From the NCBI GenBank assembly GCA_020073365.1, contig JAIQFL010000001.1, positions 33,315 to 97,314 on the forward strand: a DNA stretch of 64,000 bases, in the 5' to 3' direction. The position numbers were made by a program, and so were the translations under genes. Below the pieces are notes generated by a model. The model saw only the letters and a program-made list of their open reading frames with translations, searched no databases and had not been told where the DNA came from. This DNA comes from Terriglobia bacterium. GTDB taxonomy: Bacteria; Acidobacteriota; Terriglobia; Bryobacterales; Bryobacteraceae. Positions 26,713 through 35,991 of the stretch are shown here, one piece after another. Numbering within the stretch: the first letter of the stretch is position 1; each line of letters opens with the position of its first letter.

Positions 26713-27664
26713 GCGCGGGCAGGGCAGGCACGAACACAATTCGCGGCTGGCCGGCCGCGGTATCCAGCAGCCACAGCGGCTCCGAACCAAGTTCGTTCAG
26801 ACGAAACGTGTTGCCCATCGGGACGAAGCCGGCGGGCGCGCATGGGCAGGGAATGGCGGCGCGGTTGCCGGTTGCGAGATCGAAGGTCGATACGGATCGG
26901 GCCGTGGAACTGGCGACGAACAGCGTGCGTCCGTCGGCCGAGAAGGCCAATCCAACCGGCGAGGCGACCTCGGCATCCCCAGAGGCCAGGACGCTCTGTC
27001 GAGACGAGCCGGTGAGATCGCGAAACCAGACCAGGCCAGCGCCTCCGGAATCGGAAACCGCAGCGTCATGGCCGCCGGGGGCGAAGGCGATCAGGGCGCC
27101 ATCCGAGGCATCCATCACCTTGATGTTCTCGCCAGCGGTGCCAAGCAGCCGGATGGAGCCGACTGCCGCCGACAGCACATACGCGCCGTCATCACTGATG
27201 GCCAACGCCGAGGGGACGCCCAAGTCGAGCGTGCTCGTCAGTGTGGGGGAATCCGGCAGCCCATTGACGATCTGGAGGTGGCCCGAGGCATAGAGCGCGG
27301 CGGCGGTTCCGGAGGGGCTGAAGGCAACCCGCTCGGGTACACCGGAAAGTCCGTCAATGGGGCGTTCGACCACCGTTCCGGGTGTGATTCGGAAGAGGTG
27401 GAGCGAAGCATCGGTGGCCACCACCACGGCCCAATCCTGACGCGGAGCAACCAGGACTGAGGCTACATCAAAACCGAAGTCCAGGGGATCGCCGACGGTC
27501 GCCGCGCCTGGAATTCCCCGGATCGGCCGTAGGGTGTGCCCAACGGTATCGAACACAAACCCCGAATTGGGGCCCACAACGCGGCCTTCCTGCCCCGGCA
27601 GGAAAGGCGCCGCGACCAGTACGATGCTGAGAATTCGCCAGTTGCGAGTTGCCATGTTAGTCAT
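26699..27664 (-). CDS. Secreted beta-propeller (WD40/YVTN-like) protein
   Basis: A 321-residue exported protein with a signal peptide (ILSIVLVAAPFLPGQ). The mature part is a series of repeats of about 40 residues ending in patterns such as PERVAFSPSGTAAALY, SALAISDDGAYVLSAA, ALIAFAPGGHDAAVS and VGLAFSADGRTLFVAS, typical of YVTN/WD40 beta-propellers. Its 3' end overlaps the end of the activator gene by 14 bases in convergent orientation. It is followed upstream on the same strand by another secreted protein, so the two may form an operon. Ligand or partner is unknown. Confidence 0.75.
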
Positions 27665-27674
27665 TTCGGAGGTC

Positions 27675-28268
27675 CTAATGAGCCGGTGCTCCTACTGAAC
27701 CGGTACCCGCACTCACGGTGGTGGGGGTGTTATTTCCGTTATTGTTTCCGCCGCCACGTGTGGCATACACGGCGCCGCCCGCCGCTGCCGCACCGGCGAC
27801 TACCAGGATGGCGATCAGCTTGGCGGAAATACCGGCAGCTCCGGCCGCCGCCGCGCCCGCCACCAGTGCATTGGTCTGACTGATGGTGGCGTTGGCGGTT
27901 TGCCCGTTTTTGGAGGCCGTCACGCGGATTTCGAACTTGCCCTGGATGCTGTTGGGACGAAAACCGCGCGCCACGGCCCGTCCCTGGGCATCCGTAAGTA
28001 CAGTCAGGTTCTGGCCGGCGCCGGCAAACGTCCCGCCGGCACCCTGGGAGGGCAGCGTGAACACCACGGCCGCACCCGCGACGGGCTTGTGGTTCTCGTC
28101 CTCGACCTGGACGATCGATTCGCGCGACGTACGCTGCTTAATATTGTTAATCGCGCCCTCGCCTTCCACGATGACAATGTTCAACCGCGGTGGGGTGGCT
28201 TGTGCGGCCACCCGAAGCGGGGCCGGCAGCGAAATCAGTAAGACCAATAGAATCGAAAGGAAACGCAT
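27675..28268 (-). CDS. Secreted protein with Ig-like domain and glycine-rich C-terminal anchor
   Basis: About 197 residues. A signal peptide (FLSILLVLLISLPAPLRVAAQA) is followed by an Ig-like (invasin/Big-1 type) domain: ESIVQVEDENHKPVAGAAVVF, a GTFAGAGQNLTVLTDAQGRA segment and FEIRVTASKNGQTANATIS. A hydrophobic Ala-rich stretch (LIAILVVAGAAAAGGAVYA) near the end could anchor it in the membrane, and the last 25 residues are Gly/Asn/Thr-rich. Ten bases separate it from the beta-propeller gene. Probably a cell-surface or fibre-associated protein; function unknown. Confidence 0.7.
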   Translation of the reverse strand: MRFLSILLVLLISLPAPLRVAAQATPPRLNIVIVEGEGAINNIKQRTSRESIVQVEDENHKPVAGAAVVFTLPSQGAGGTFAGAGQNLTVLTDAQGRAVARGFRPNSIQGKFEIRVTASKNGQTANATISQTNALVAGAAAAGAAGISAKLIAILVVAGAAAAGGAVYATRGGGNNNGNNTPTTVSAGTGSVGAPAH

Positions 28269-28443
28269 TTCCAAGGCTCCGAGTCACCATTATGTCTGTT
28301 GCTTCGCGGAAACACAAACGGTTATTGCGCTCGACGCGTCCACCTCATGCCCACGCGCCACGCCGGCGGCACGCGCCATTTACCGCGTTCATCGCGCCGC
28401 CGCGATGGAGGCGCGTAACGCACCCACCGCCACCACTGGGCAA

Positions 28444-29283
28444 TCAGCCATTGAGAATCCCGCCCAAGTCGCTGGCCTCCAGGCGCAGTCCGACGTAGAA
28501 AGTCCCAAAAAGGGCATAGACGGCGCTTACGTGGTCGAAACGCATTTCGTAGATCAGCTTCTTGAAGACTAGCGGGTCATCGGCGAAAAGGTCGACCCCC
28601 CATTCCCAATCGTCGAAGCCGATCGAGCCCGTGATGATCTGCCGCACCTCGCCAGCGTACCGCCGCCCCACCAGTCCATGCTCGTGCATCATGCGCTGGC
28701 GGTCGGCCATTGGTTCGGTATACCAATTGACGGACTCGCCGCGGCGCCGGTCCATGGGATAGAAACAAATGTACTTAGCCGGCGGGATCTCGGGCCAGAG
28801 GCGGGGCGCCATGGCCTGCCGTTGGCGATCGAGCACGGCTTGAATCTCCCGCTTCCATTCCTCGGAATGCGGCTCGATACCCTTGGCGGCCAAACCGCCG
28901 TAAACCTTGGACGTGGATTCGTAAAGGCCCAGCTCGATCACCGAAAGATAGGAGGTGGCCGGCTCCAGGTAGTCGTTGAGCCGCAGGCGCGCCAATTCCG
29001 ATTGCGCCTGGTGGAGCTCTTCGAAACTGCGCCGGAAGTGCACAAACAGCAAGTCGCCTTTGTGCCCGAGCAGCGAGTAGAGTCCGGTCTGCCGGCCCTC
29101 CACCGGGCGGCCCATGGCCGACAGGGAGCGCACGGCCTCCTCCAGGACTTCCGCGCGGGACTCCGCAGAGAGGACGCGCCACGCGGGCCAGCGGAAGCGC
29201 ATCATCTGGTGCAGCACGCTGGCGCCTTCGACGGTTAGAGGGACGGCGGGCAAGGCCACATCGGCAAGGGTCTCAGGCGTCAT
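28444..29283 (-). CDS. hemQ: Chlorite dismutase-family coproheme decarboxylase HemQ
   Basis: Converts coproheme to heme b in the coproporphyrin-dependent pathway. Family signatures: YPMDRRRGESVNWY (containing the catalytic Tyr), MMHEHGLVGRRY, ITGSIGFDDWEWGVDLFADDP and YEMRFDHVSAVYALFGTFYVGL. Heme supply suits a cell that makes cytochromes with six to nineteen hemes. Start choice: MTPETLADVA at 29283; an ATG three codons earlier (29292) is equally possible. The frame runs on to 29382 but that extension covers an intergenic palindrome and is not believed. Length of about 280 residues is somewhat above the usual 250. Confidence 0.88.
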   Translation of the reverse strand: MTPETLADVALPAVPLTVEGASVLHQMMRFRWPAWRVLSAESRAEVLEEAVRSLSAMGRPVEGRQTGLYSLLGHKGDLLFVHFRRSFEELHQAQSELARLRLNDYLEPATSYLSVIELGLYESTSKVYGGLAAKGIEPHSEEWKREIQAVLDRQRQAMAPRLWPEIPPAKYICFYPMDRRRGESVNWYTEPMADRQRMMHEHGLVGRRYAGEVRQIITGSIGFDDWEWGVDLFADDPLVFKKLIYEMRFDHVSAVYALFGTFYVGLRLEASDLGGILNG

Positions 29284-29304
29284 GAATTCCATTATAGGGG
29301 ACCC

Positions 29305-29398
29305 GGCCCGTGGCCACACTGTGGCCACGGATTCGATCCCCGACCCAGTATTTTCAAGTACTTCCACTTTTTCCATGGCCACAGTGTGGCCACGGGCC
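29305..29398. repeat. Pair of inverted palindromes between fliJ and hemQ
   Basis: GGCCCGTGGCCACACTGTGG plus CCACGG (29305-29330) is mirrored by CCATGG plus CCACAGTGTGGCCACGGGCC (29373-29398). Each arm is itself palindromic (CCGTGGCCACACTGTGGCCACGG core), and the arms are inverted copies of each other around a 42-base AT-richer spacer. It could end the flagellar transcript, and it abuts the hemQ start region. Confidence 0.75.
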
Positions 29399-29453
29399 GT
29401 ATCTGTCTGCGGTCATGGGGAGCCTTAAGACCGGACGCTGGCGCTGGCGGCTC

Positions 29454-29894
29454 TTACTCCTGCCGCTGGTTCCACTTCGCCAGATACGCCTCCGCAGCCA
29501 ACTCTTCCAGTTCCTTGTCCCGCGCCGCGCGCCACTCCGCCAGACGCCGCTCCCGGAGGCGCTCCAGCAAGCGCAAACGCCGCCTGGCTTCGAGCATGGC
29601 GTCCTGCCGCCGGCCCAGCTCTTTCCGGCATTCGGCCCGCGGCAGTACCAGTTCGGTCTCCTTCAATTTCACGTGCAGCCGGTAACTGCCCAGGGCAGCC
29701 AGTTCGCCGCCTGCTACCGGGTTCCAGTCGCGCACCCGCCGTTCCGCGGTGTTTCCGGCAGCATTCCATTGGGCACTGGCACGGTCCAGCCCGGCCAAGG
29801 CCTCGGCCTGCTGGCGGAACCGGGTCTCTTCCAACTCAAGCTGGGTTCGCCGCCAATCGAGAACTTTCTGGAGAGGGAATCGGAAAGGGGTCAT
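29454..29894 (-). CDS. fliJ: Flagellar export chaperone FliJ
   Basis: A 146-residue, highly charged, almost fully helical protein (RRTQLELEETRFRQQAEALA; ARRRLRLLERLRERRLAEWR) as expected for the FliJ coiled coil, which sits in the FliI ATPase ring and links it to the export gate. Sequence alone would be weak evidence, but it begins inside the last codons of fliI (4-base overlap) and ends the flagellar operon. Size fits the family (about 145 residues). Confidence 0.85.
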   Translation of the reverse strand: MTPFRFPLQKVLDWRRTQLELEETRFRQQAEALAGLDRASAQWNAAGNTAERRVRDWNPVAGGELAALGSYRLHVKLKETELVLPRAECRKELGRRQDAMLEARRRLRLLERLRERRLAEWRAARDKELEELAAEAYLAKWNQRQE

Positions 29895-31258
29895 TTCTTC
29901 GCGCCGGGCGCAGTGACCGGAACCATGCCGGCGCCCGTCTCCAGGTTTGCCGCCAGGCTCTCCATACGCGACAGCGTCTCGTCCAGAGGGGTGGTGGAAG
30001 CGTGGTCTTGCTGAAGGAAGTCCAACAGCTCGGGACGAACCCGGATACTGGTGTCCAGGAGCGAGTTCGAGCCTGCCACGTAGGCACCCAGTTGGATCAG
30101 GTCTTCGGCGTCGCGATAGGCGGCCAGCGCCTGCCGAATCCGGGTTGCCGCTGCCTGCTGCCGGGGCGTGGCGATGGCCGACGTGAGCCGGCTCACCGAG
30201 TGCAGAATGTCGATCGCCGGGTAATGGCCCTGGGCGGCCAATTGGCGCGAAAGGATGAAATGACCATCCAGGATGGCGCGCACGGCGTCGCAGATCGGCT
30301 CGTTGAAGTCATCCCCTTCCACCAAAACCGTGAAGAAGCCGGTGATGGATCCGCGGCGGAAGTTGCCGGCGCGCTCCAGGACCTTCGGCAGCAGGTTAAA
30401 GACGGATGGCGTATACCCTTTTTGGCTGGGTGGCTCACCCGCGGCCAAACCGATCTCGCGTTGCGCCATGGCCAGGCGCGTTACCGAATCCATGACCAGC
30501 AGCACGCTGGCTCCCTGGTCGCGGAAGTATTCGGCCACCGCCAGCGCCACGAAGCAGGCGCGCACGCGCAAAGGCGCCGGCCGTTCCGAAGTGGCACAAA
30601 CCACCACCGAGCGTCTGCGCCCTTCCGGGCCCATTTCATTCTCGAGAAAGCCACGCACTTCCCGGTTGCGTTCGCCGATCATCCCGATCACCGTAACGTC
30701 CGCTGAGTTGTGCCGTGCCATGGAGGCGAGCAGCGTGCTTTTGCCGACGCCGCTGCCGCCGAATATCCCGATGCGCTGCCCCTTACCGCAGGGCAACAGG
30801 CTATCGATGGCGCGGATTCCCGTGATCAGCGGCTGGGTGATGTGCTCCCGATCCAGCGGGTTGGTGGGCACGCCGTACAGGCTGTATGCGTCCCGCGCCT
30901 CGAGCGGGGGCCCGCCGTCCATGGGTTTCCCAAATCCGTCGATGACGCGCCCGAGCAGGCCGGGGCCCACTTCCACGCGCGCATCCCCGCTGCGCGCCGC
31001 CACCGGATCGCCCATTTCGAGGCCGTCGGTCTCTTCGAGCGGCATGGAAAGCACGCGGCCGTCGCGGAACCCGATCACTTGCGTGCGGATCAGCCGCCCC
31101 TGGGATGTTTTCACCTCGCAGAAATCTCCGATGGCCACATGGGGGCCGCGGGATTCGATCAACAGTCCCACCACCTCGGTGACCTCCCCGGTCCAGCGGA
31201 GCGGGGAAACCCGGTCGAGCTCGGCGAAATAGGGAGCGAACGAGATTGCTTCCATCAT
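29891..31258 (-). CDS. fliI: Flagellum-specific ATPase FliI
   Basis: A 455-residue F1-like ATPase powering flagellar protein export. Walker A is GGSGVGKSTL, Walker B LLVMDSVTRLAMAQREIGLA, with the family segments YPAIDILHSVSRL and EGDDFNEPICDAVR. The N-terminal domain carries the usual beta-barrel. It overlaps fliH and fliJ by 4 bases on either side. Complete, standard length. Confidence 0.97.
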   Translation of the reverse strand: MMEAISFAPYFAELDRVSPLRWTGEVTEVVGLLIESRGPHVAIGDFCEVKTSQGRLIRTQVIGFRDGRVLSMPLEETDGLEMGDPVAARSGDARVEVGPGLLGRVIDGFGKPMDGGPPLEARDAYSLYGVPTNPLDREHITQPLITGIRAIDSLLPCGKGQRIGIFGGSGVGKSTLLASMARHNSADVTVIGMIGERNREVRGFLENEMGPEGRRRSVVVCATSERPAPLRVRACFVALAVAEYFRDQGASVLLVMDSVTRLAMAQREIGLAAGEPPSQKGYTPSVFNLLPKVLERAGNFRRGSITGFFTVLVEGDDFNEPICDAVRAILDGHFILSRQLAAQGHYPAIDILHSVSRLTSAIATPRQQAAATRIRQALAAYRDAEDLIQLGAYVAGSNSLLDTSIRVRPELLDFLQQDHASTTPLDETLSRMESLAANLETGAGMVPVTAPGAKK

Positions 31259-31905
31259 GAGCGCCTCCGCAGGCAGTCCGCCAGCCCGCGTTCGATCTCG
31301 TGCAATTGCGATTCCACCGAGGCGTCCAGGTTTCCCCGCTGGGTCTCGAATATGACTGTGCCCGGCTCGCGCGACGGGTCCGGAAGCACTTCGATGGCAG
31401 CCCCGGTGACCGATTTCTGAAGCGCGGACCGGACCGACGCGGCGTGCGACGGATGGACCTTTACGCGGCTGATTTCCTGGCCTTGCAGTTTTTCAAACGC
31501 CGCCAGGATCAACCCGTGCAAGGCATCCGGGTCGACGGCCAGTTCGCGCCGCAGCACCCGCCGGGCGATCGCGAGCGACAGTTTGACCATGTCGGCCTCG
31601 GCCTCTTTGCGCAGGCGCGCTCGCATTTGGCCCAGGTCGTCGATGGTGCGCGACAGCCGTTCGATTACCGGCTGGAGCTCGGCGGCAGCGTGGTTCCGGC
31701 CGGCTGACTCCCCTTCGCGCAGTCCTGCGGCGTGCGCCTCCCGGAGACGTTGCTCGAATTGCTGCTCGAGTTGCGTCACCTGTGCGTGGAAGCGCTCTTG
31801 TGATTCGGCGGAATTGGGGAAGTCCTGCCCAGTCCGGCGCACCTGCCGCCACGTCATGGGCGTTGCCGGCTGTGGGTCGTCGGGCTGGAGCACCTTAGAC
31901 GACAT
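31255..31905 (-). CDS. fliH: Flagellar assembly protein FliH
   Basis: A 216-residue regulator that holds FliI as a FliH2-FliI complex at the export apparatus. The middle is a long charged helix with small-residue spacing (EQRLREAHAAGLREGESAGRN), typical of FliH, followed by the C-terminal FliH/V-ATPase subunit E domain (VDPDALHGLILAAFEKLQ; SREPGTVIFETQRGNLDASV). It overlaps fliG by 11 bases and fliI by 4. Confidence 0.92.
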   Translation of the reverse strand: MSSKVLQPDDPQPATPMTWRQVRRTGQDFPNSAESQERFHAQVTQLEQQFEQRLREAHAAGLREGESAGRNHAAAELQPVIERLSRTIDDLGQMRARLRKEAEADMVKLSLAIARRVLRRELAVDPDALHGLILAAFEKLQGQEISRVKVHPSHAASVRSALQKSVTGAAIEVLPDPSREPGTVIFETQRGNLDASVESQLHEIERGLADCLRRRS

Positions 31906-32929
31906 ACTGCTCTCCCACCGTGCCCATGAGGCTCAGCACTCCTTCCGCCTCGAGCTTGCGCACAATGGCAATGATTTGCTGCTGCGCGGCCTGCACTTCC
32001 TTGATCTTGATGGGACCGAGCGCATCCATGTCTTCCCTGAGCATGTCTGCACCGCGCTGCGACATTGAGCTCAGAACCTGATTCCTCAACTGCTCGCTGG
32101 TGCCCTTCAGTGCCACCGTGAGCACCTTCCGGTCGATTTTGCCCAGGACTTCCTTCAGCCCCATCGGGTCGATCAGCAACAGGTCCTCAAAAACGAACAT
32201 CAGGTGACGGATGGTTTCCACCAGATTGGCGTCCTGCGCCTGAATATCGTCCAGGATCTCGTGACTCGATCCGGAATCCAGGCGGTTCAACATCTCCGCG
32301 ACGGCGCGCACGCCGCCGTAGGATTCCCTGCTGAATTCACCCAGCGCCATCAGCTTCTGCCCGATCACACCGGCAATCTTGAGGATAATCTCGGGAGAGA
32401 TCTGGTCGAGGCTGGCCATGCGAAGCGCGACATCCGACCGCAGATTTGCCGGCAGAGAAGTCAGCAGGGCGGCCGCCTGGCTGGGATTGAGATGGGACAG
32501 CACCAAGGCAATGGTCTGGGGATGCTCGTTATGGATGAACTTGGCAAGTTGCCCGGGATCGGCCTTCTGAATGGCATCGAAAGAGGCGGCTTCGTTGCCC
32601 AAGGCTTTGGCGAGCCGATCGAGCAGCCGCTTGGCCGTCTCCGGACTGAAAGCCCGCGTCAGCAATTTGCGCGCGTATTCCACTCCGCCCCTGGCCACAT
32701 AGGCGCCGGCCGTGGAGATCTGGTGGAACTCGTTCAACACCGCCTCGGCCTGCTCCGCCGAAATCGCTGTGATCCTGGCCACCTCGCGGCTGACCGACTG
32801 AACATCGTCTTCGGACAGATGTTGCAGCATATCCGCGCTGGCCTGCTCGCCCAATACGATCAGGAGCATGGCCGCCTTGCGCAGGGTCGGCATGGAGTCG
32901 ACTTCGGACTTGGTGGTATTCAGGATCAT
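31895..32929 (-). CDS. fliG: Flagellar motor switch protein FliG
   Basis: A 344-residue rotor protein that contacts FliF, FliM and the stator. The ARM-type middle region contains EHPQTIALVLSHLNPSQAA, the EHPQ motif of FliG, and the C-terminal charged torque helix is seen around FVFEDLLLIDPMGLKEVLGK. An internal ATG at 32893 (MPTLRKAAML) would match the usual N-terminus better; the longer start is kept because no ribosome site decides it. Confidence 0.95.
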   Translation of the reverse strand: MILNTTKSEVDSMPTLRKAAMLLIVLGEQASADMLQHLSEDDVQSVSREVARITAISAEQAEAVLNEFHQISTAGAYVARGGVEYARKLLTRAFSPETAKRLLDRLAKALGNEAASFDAIQKADPGQLAKFIHNEHPQTIALVLSHLNPSQAAALLTSLPANLRSDVALRMASLDQISPEIILKIAGVIGQKLMALGEFSRESYGGVRAVAEMLNRLDSGSSHEILDDIQAQDANLVETIRHLMFVFEDLLLIDPMGLKEVLGKIDRKVLTVALKGTSEQLRNQVLSSMSQRGADMLREDMDALGPIKIKEVQAAQQQIIAIVRKLEAEGVLSLMGTVGEQYVV

Positions 32930-32951
32930 ACGGCCTGCCTATGACTGTCCA

Positions 32952-34649
32952 TCAGCTCTCTTCTTCGCGGATCCAGGTACGCAGGACTTGGGCGGATATT
33001 TCGGAATCCTTGCTGACCTTTTCACGGATGTGCTTGGCGAGCACCTCCGCCGCTTTCGTGATGACCGGCGCGACCTTGAGCGCGTTCAGGGCCTGCGCGT
33101 CCATCTTCTGCTGAAGGGCATCGCGCTCCGCCAGTTTGGATTCCAGTTGCTCATCGAAGGCGGGGGCGTTCAGGCCGGCTGCGGAGGTGCCTTGCCCGGC
33201 AGGCAGCGCCGTGGGACCGGTAACCGCCGCGGAACTCGCCTTCTTCCCGCGGCGCCGCAAGAGTAAGACGCTGACGAATAACAACACCATGACGGCCGCA
33301 GCGGCCCCGCCTGCGATGAGCTGTGTTTTCCGGTCCAGCTTCAGAAGGGAGGCCAGGGGCGCTGCCGGAGCCGCGGGAGCAGGGTAGGCCACGGGCGGCA
33401 ACGGGGGCTCCAACTGCAGGGTCGTTTCAAAGGGCAGCGTATCGATCACGAGCTGATCGCCCCGCTGCTCCGAGAATCCGGTGATGCCCGCCACCAGTTC
33501 CCGGATGACTTTCAGTTTCTCGGGCGCCGGGGGAACCAGCACTCGCTTCAAGCCGTTCTTGTCCGGCTCCCAGGTGACTTCCTGATCCACCAGCACGGCC
33601 AGCGACATTCTCTTCACACCGCCCGCCGGCATACGGGTTTTTTTCACAGTGCGGCTGGATTGGTAGGTGATGTTCTCGGTAACGTGTGACACGTTCTTCG
33701 AATTGCTGCCCGGCCGCGAGGTGGGCCGCGGCAGACTCGAAGGTGTTCCGGGGACGCCGTTGGCTCCCCCGGAGCCCGAACTGTCCTCGCTCCGCTGCGA
33801 ACTGGCCATCACGGAACGGGCCGGGTCGAAGACCTCTTCGCTTTGCTCTCCTCCCGTAAAATCACACTCCACCGACACGCCCGCGCGAAACTTGTTCTCA
33901 CCCAGCAGCGGTCCCAGAGTGGAGTTGATTTTTGCCAGGAGGTCGGCCTCGATCTTGTGCCGGTAGTCCAGAACGGCCTCGGACGGTTCCGGCCCATCCA
34001 GCGTTCCCGGAGCGCGGGGACGGCCCAGCAGGTTGCCATTCATGTCCAGCACCGAGACGGCATCGGGAGAAAGCCCCTCCACGGCGCTGGCCACCAGGTG
34101 ATTGATCGCCACCACGTTCTGCGGAGCCAGGTGCGTTCCGGGCCTCACCTTCACCAGCACGCTGGCTTTGGCCGGTTGCTGCGCGTCGAGGAATACGGAG
34201 TCCTTCGGGAAGGTGATGTGAACGCGAGCCTGCTCGACCTCCGCCAGCGACATCACCGACCGCTCCAGTTCCCCTTCGAGAGCACGCCGGTAGTTCACGT
34301 GCTCGGTGAACTCGGTGGCCCCCAGGTTGGTCTTGTCGAACAGCTCGAATCCCAGGCGGCCGGCCTTGGGGAGTCCGATGGCGGCCATGGCGATTCTCAT
34401 CTCGGCGAGCCGCGCGGAGGGCACCAGCACTGCGCCTCCCGCCTCCGGCAGGCGATAATCCACACCCGTCTCTTTGAGTTTCTGGACGATTCCCGCGGCG
34501 TCTTCCGGGGCGAGCCCCGTGAACAGCGGCTTGAAATCGCCCTCCCGCTGATACTTGACCAGCGCGTAGAGACCCGCGCCGACCAGTACAGCCACTGCCA
34601 GAATGCTGATCCGCTGCCCGGTGGAGAGATTGGCCAGAATCCTTTTCAT
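32952..34649 (-). CDS. fliF: Flagellar MS-ring protein FliF
   Basis: A 565-residue inner-membrane ring protein on which the basal body is built. It has one N-terminal membrane segment (ISILAVAVLVGAGLYALV), the ring-building motifs (YRRALEGELERSVMSLAEVEQARVHI shortened to its centre RALEGELERS), and a second membrane segment near the end (IAGGAAAAVMVLLFVSVLLL) followed by a cytoplasmic tail for FliG. It starts 62 bases after fliE. Confidence 0.96.
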   Translation of the reverse strand: MKRILANLSTGQRISILAVAVLVGAGLYALVKYQREGDFKPLFTGLAPEDAAGIVQKLKETGVDYRLPEAGGAVLVPSARLAEMRIAMAAIGLPKAGRLGFELFDKTNLGATEFTEHVNYRRALEGELERSVMSLAEVEQARVHITFPKDSVFLDAQQPAKASVLVKVRPGTHLAPQNVVAINHLVASAVEGLSPDAVSVLDMNGNLLGRPRAPGTLDGPEPSEAVLDYRHKIEADLLAKINSTLGPLLGENKFRAGVSVECDFTGGEQSEEVFDPARSVMASSQRSEDSSGSGGANGVPGTPSSLPRPTSRPGSNSKNVSHVTENITYQSSRTVKKTRMPAGGVKRMSLAVLVDQEVTWEPDKNGLKRVLVPPAPEKLKVIRELVAGITGFSEQRGDQLVIDTLPFETTLQLEPPLPPVAYPAPAAPAAPLASLLKLDRKTQLIAGGAAAAVMVLLFVSVLLLRRRGKKASSAAVTGPTALPAGQGTSAAGLNAPAFDEQLESKLAERDALQQKMDAQALNALKVAPVITKAAEVLAKHIREKVSKDSEISAQVLRTWIREEES

Positions 34650-34711
34650 GGCGCTACTTTCATGTCGGCCCGCTGGTTAGATCGGCGGAATGCGCCGAAA
34701 ACATGAGGCCA

Positions 34712-35014
34712 CTACATCTGCATCCGCATGATCTCCTGGTACGCGCTCACCACCTTGTTGCGGACCTGGAGGAACATGTCGAAGGCCAGCTCGGCCCGCT
34801 GGGTCGCCATGATCGTGGTGTGGAGTTCCTCGCCTTCCCCGGAGAGGAATCGTTGGACCGAGGCCGACGCATCCTGCCCGAAAGCCTCCACGTTTTGAAT
34901 CGCACTGGTGAACACGTCCTGAAACGCGCCACCCCCTTGAGATTGCCCGGCCGGGCGAATCGCATCCGGAAGAGCGGCGCCGGAAATCGGAAGAATGGGT
35001 GTAGGCATTGGCAT
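34712..35014 (-). CDS. fliE: Flagellar hook-basal body protein FliE
   Basis: A 100-residue rod-base protein linking the MS ring to the proximal rod. The C-terminus carries the family signature (HTTIMATQRAELAFDMFLQ, then VRNKVVSAYQEIMRMQM). It sits between flgC (2-base gap) and fliF, the common order. Full length. Confidence 0.94.
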   Translation of the reverse strand: MPMPTPILPISGAALPDAIRPAGQSQGGGAFQDVFTSAIQNVEAFGQDASASVQRFLSGEGEELHTTIMATQRAELAFDMFLQVRNKVVSAYQEIMRMQM

Positions 35015-35016
35015 CC

Positions 35017-35451
35017 TCAGCGGAAGAGATCGAAGGAACGCTGAATCATGTCCTTAGTCGAGCTGATGGCGGCGACGTTGGCCTCATAGCTGCGCGCGGT
35101 GCCCATGAGATCGACCATGTCCTCGGCCGGATTGACCCGCGGAAAGGCCACGTAGCCATCTTTGTCCGCATCCGGGTGCCCCGGCAGATAGCGCCGTTCC
35201 GGATCGCGCATGTCGGTGACGATCTCGGATACCGCCACACCGCCGGCAGCATGCACCTGGGCGTCGAAGACAGACGAGAACGGCGACACCGCCGCAGTAG
35301 TTTCAAATACCACGTCCTTGCGCCGGTAGGGACCGCCTTCGGGCGTGCGCGTAGTCTCCGCATTGGCCAGATTCTCGGTCAGCATCTCGGCCCGCACGCG
35401 CTGCGCAGCCATTCCCGACGCGCCGATGGAAAGAATTGAAAACAGGCTCAT
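35017..35451 (-). CDS. flgC: Flagellar proximal rod protein FlgC
   Basis: A 144-residue rod protein. N-terminal rod motif ASGMAAQRVRAEMLTENLAN, and the C-terminal FlgC helix NPAEDMVDLMGTARSYEANV. The start overlaps the flgB stop by 4 bases (ATGA), giving translational coupling. Confidence 0.96.
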   Translation of the reverse strand: MSLFSILSIGASGMAAQRVRAEMLTENLANAETTRTPEGGPYRRKDVVFETTAAVSPFSSVFDAQVHAAGGVAVSEIVTDMRDPERRYLPGHPDADKDGYVAFPRVNPAEDMVDLMGTARSYEANVAAISSTKDMIQRSFDLFR

Positions 35452-35783
35452 GAGCCTTGCCCTCCCTGTATGGCCGAGCGGACGGTGCGAAGCTGGGAGC
35501 GCAGCAGATTCGACGCCAACTGGAACCGTAGCCCATTCTCCGCCAGGAGCCGCGATTCGCGGTCGAGACTGACGTCATTGCCGTCATTTCTTACCGGCAA
35601 ATCCGGAACCGCGACGGTCCGCGGCGGCCCACCCATGGCGTTCGCAAATTCCGATTGAAAATCGATGTCCTGGGTGCGGTAGCCGGGGGTGTCGGCATTC
35701 GCGATGTTCGACGCCACCAGCTTCTGCCGCGCACTCAGCAGGTCCATGTATCGTTCGAGTTGACCGGCCAGCCGATCCAGCAT
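35448..35783 (-). CDS. flgB: Flagellar proximal rod protein FlgB
   Basis: A 111-residue rod protein starting the flagellar operon flgB-flgC-fliE-F-G-H-I-J. The N-terminal rod motif is ARQKLVASNIANADTPGYRT. The true start is MLDRLAGQ at 35783; the open frame reaches 36119 but the upstream part is antisense to the McrB gene. Rod genes read towards fliJ with overlaps or short gaps throughout. Confidence 0.95.
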   Translation of the reverse strand: MLDRLAGQLERYMDLLSARQKLVASNIANADTPGYRTQDIDFQSEFANAMGGPPRTVAVPDLPVRNDGNDVSLDRESRLLAENGLRFQLASNLLRSQLRTVRSAIQGGQGS

Positions 35784-35991
35784 AGCAACGTGGTTTGAGC
35801 AGTTGGGCAGCCAACCTGGGAAGCCTCTTGAAATCAACACGGGAAGATGGAAAAGGGGGCAGATTCTTGGCGCGCGGCAGTTTCTTGTCACGCCCGGGGG
35901 GAAGCGAGAGACGCTCGCGCCGCCTCCTTTCTGTTGTCGATTTGCGGTATAGGTAAACACTGGCGGTAGAGAACCGTCGATCAGGAGCCAC
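35784..35991. other. Divergent intergenic region between flgB and the McrB-like gene
   Basis: About 208 bases. It must hold the promoters of the flagellar operon and the restriction pair. I found no clean sigma-28 or sigma-54 match for the flagellar side. A TATAGG hexamer with AAACAC (35951-35962) is a weak -10 candidate for the plus strand. Confidence 0.3.
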
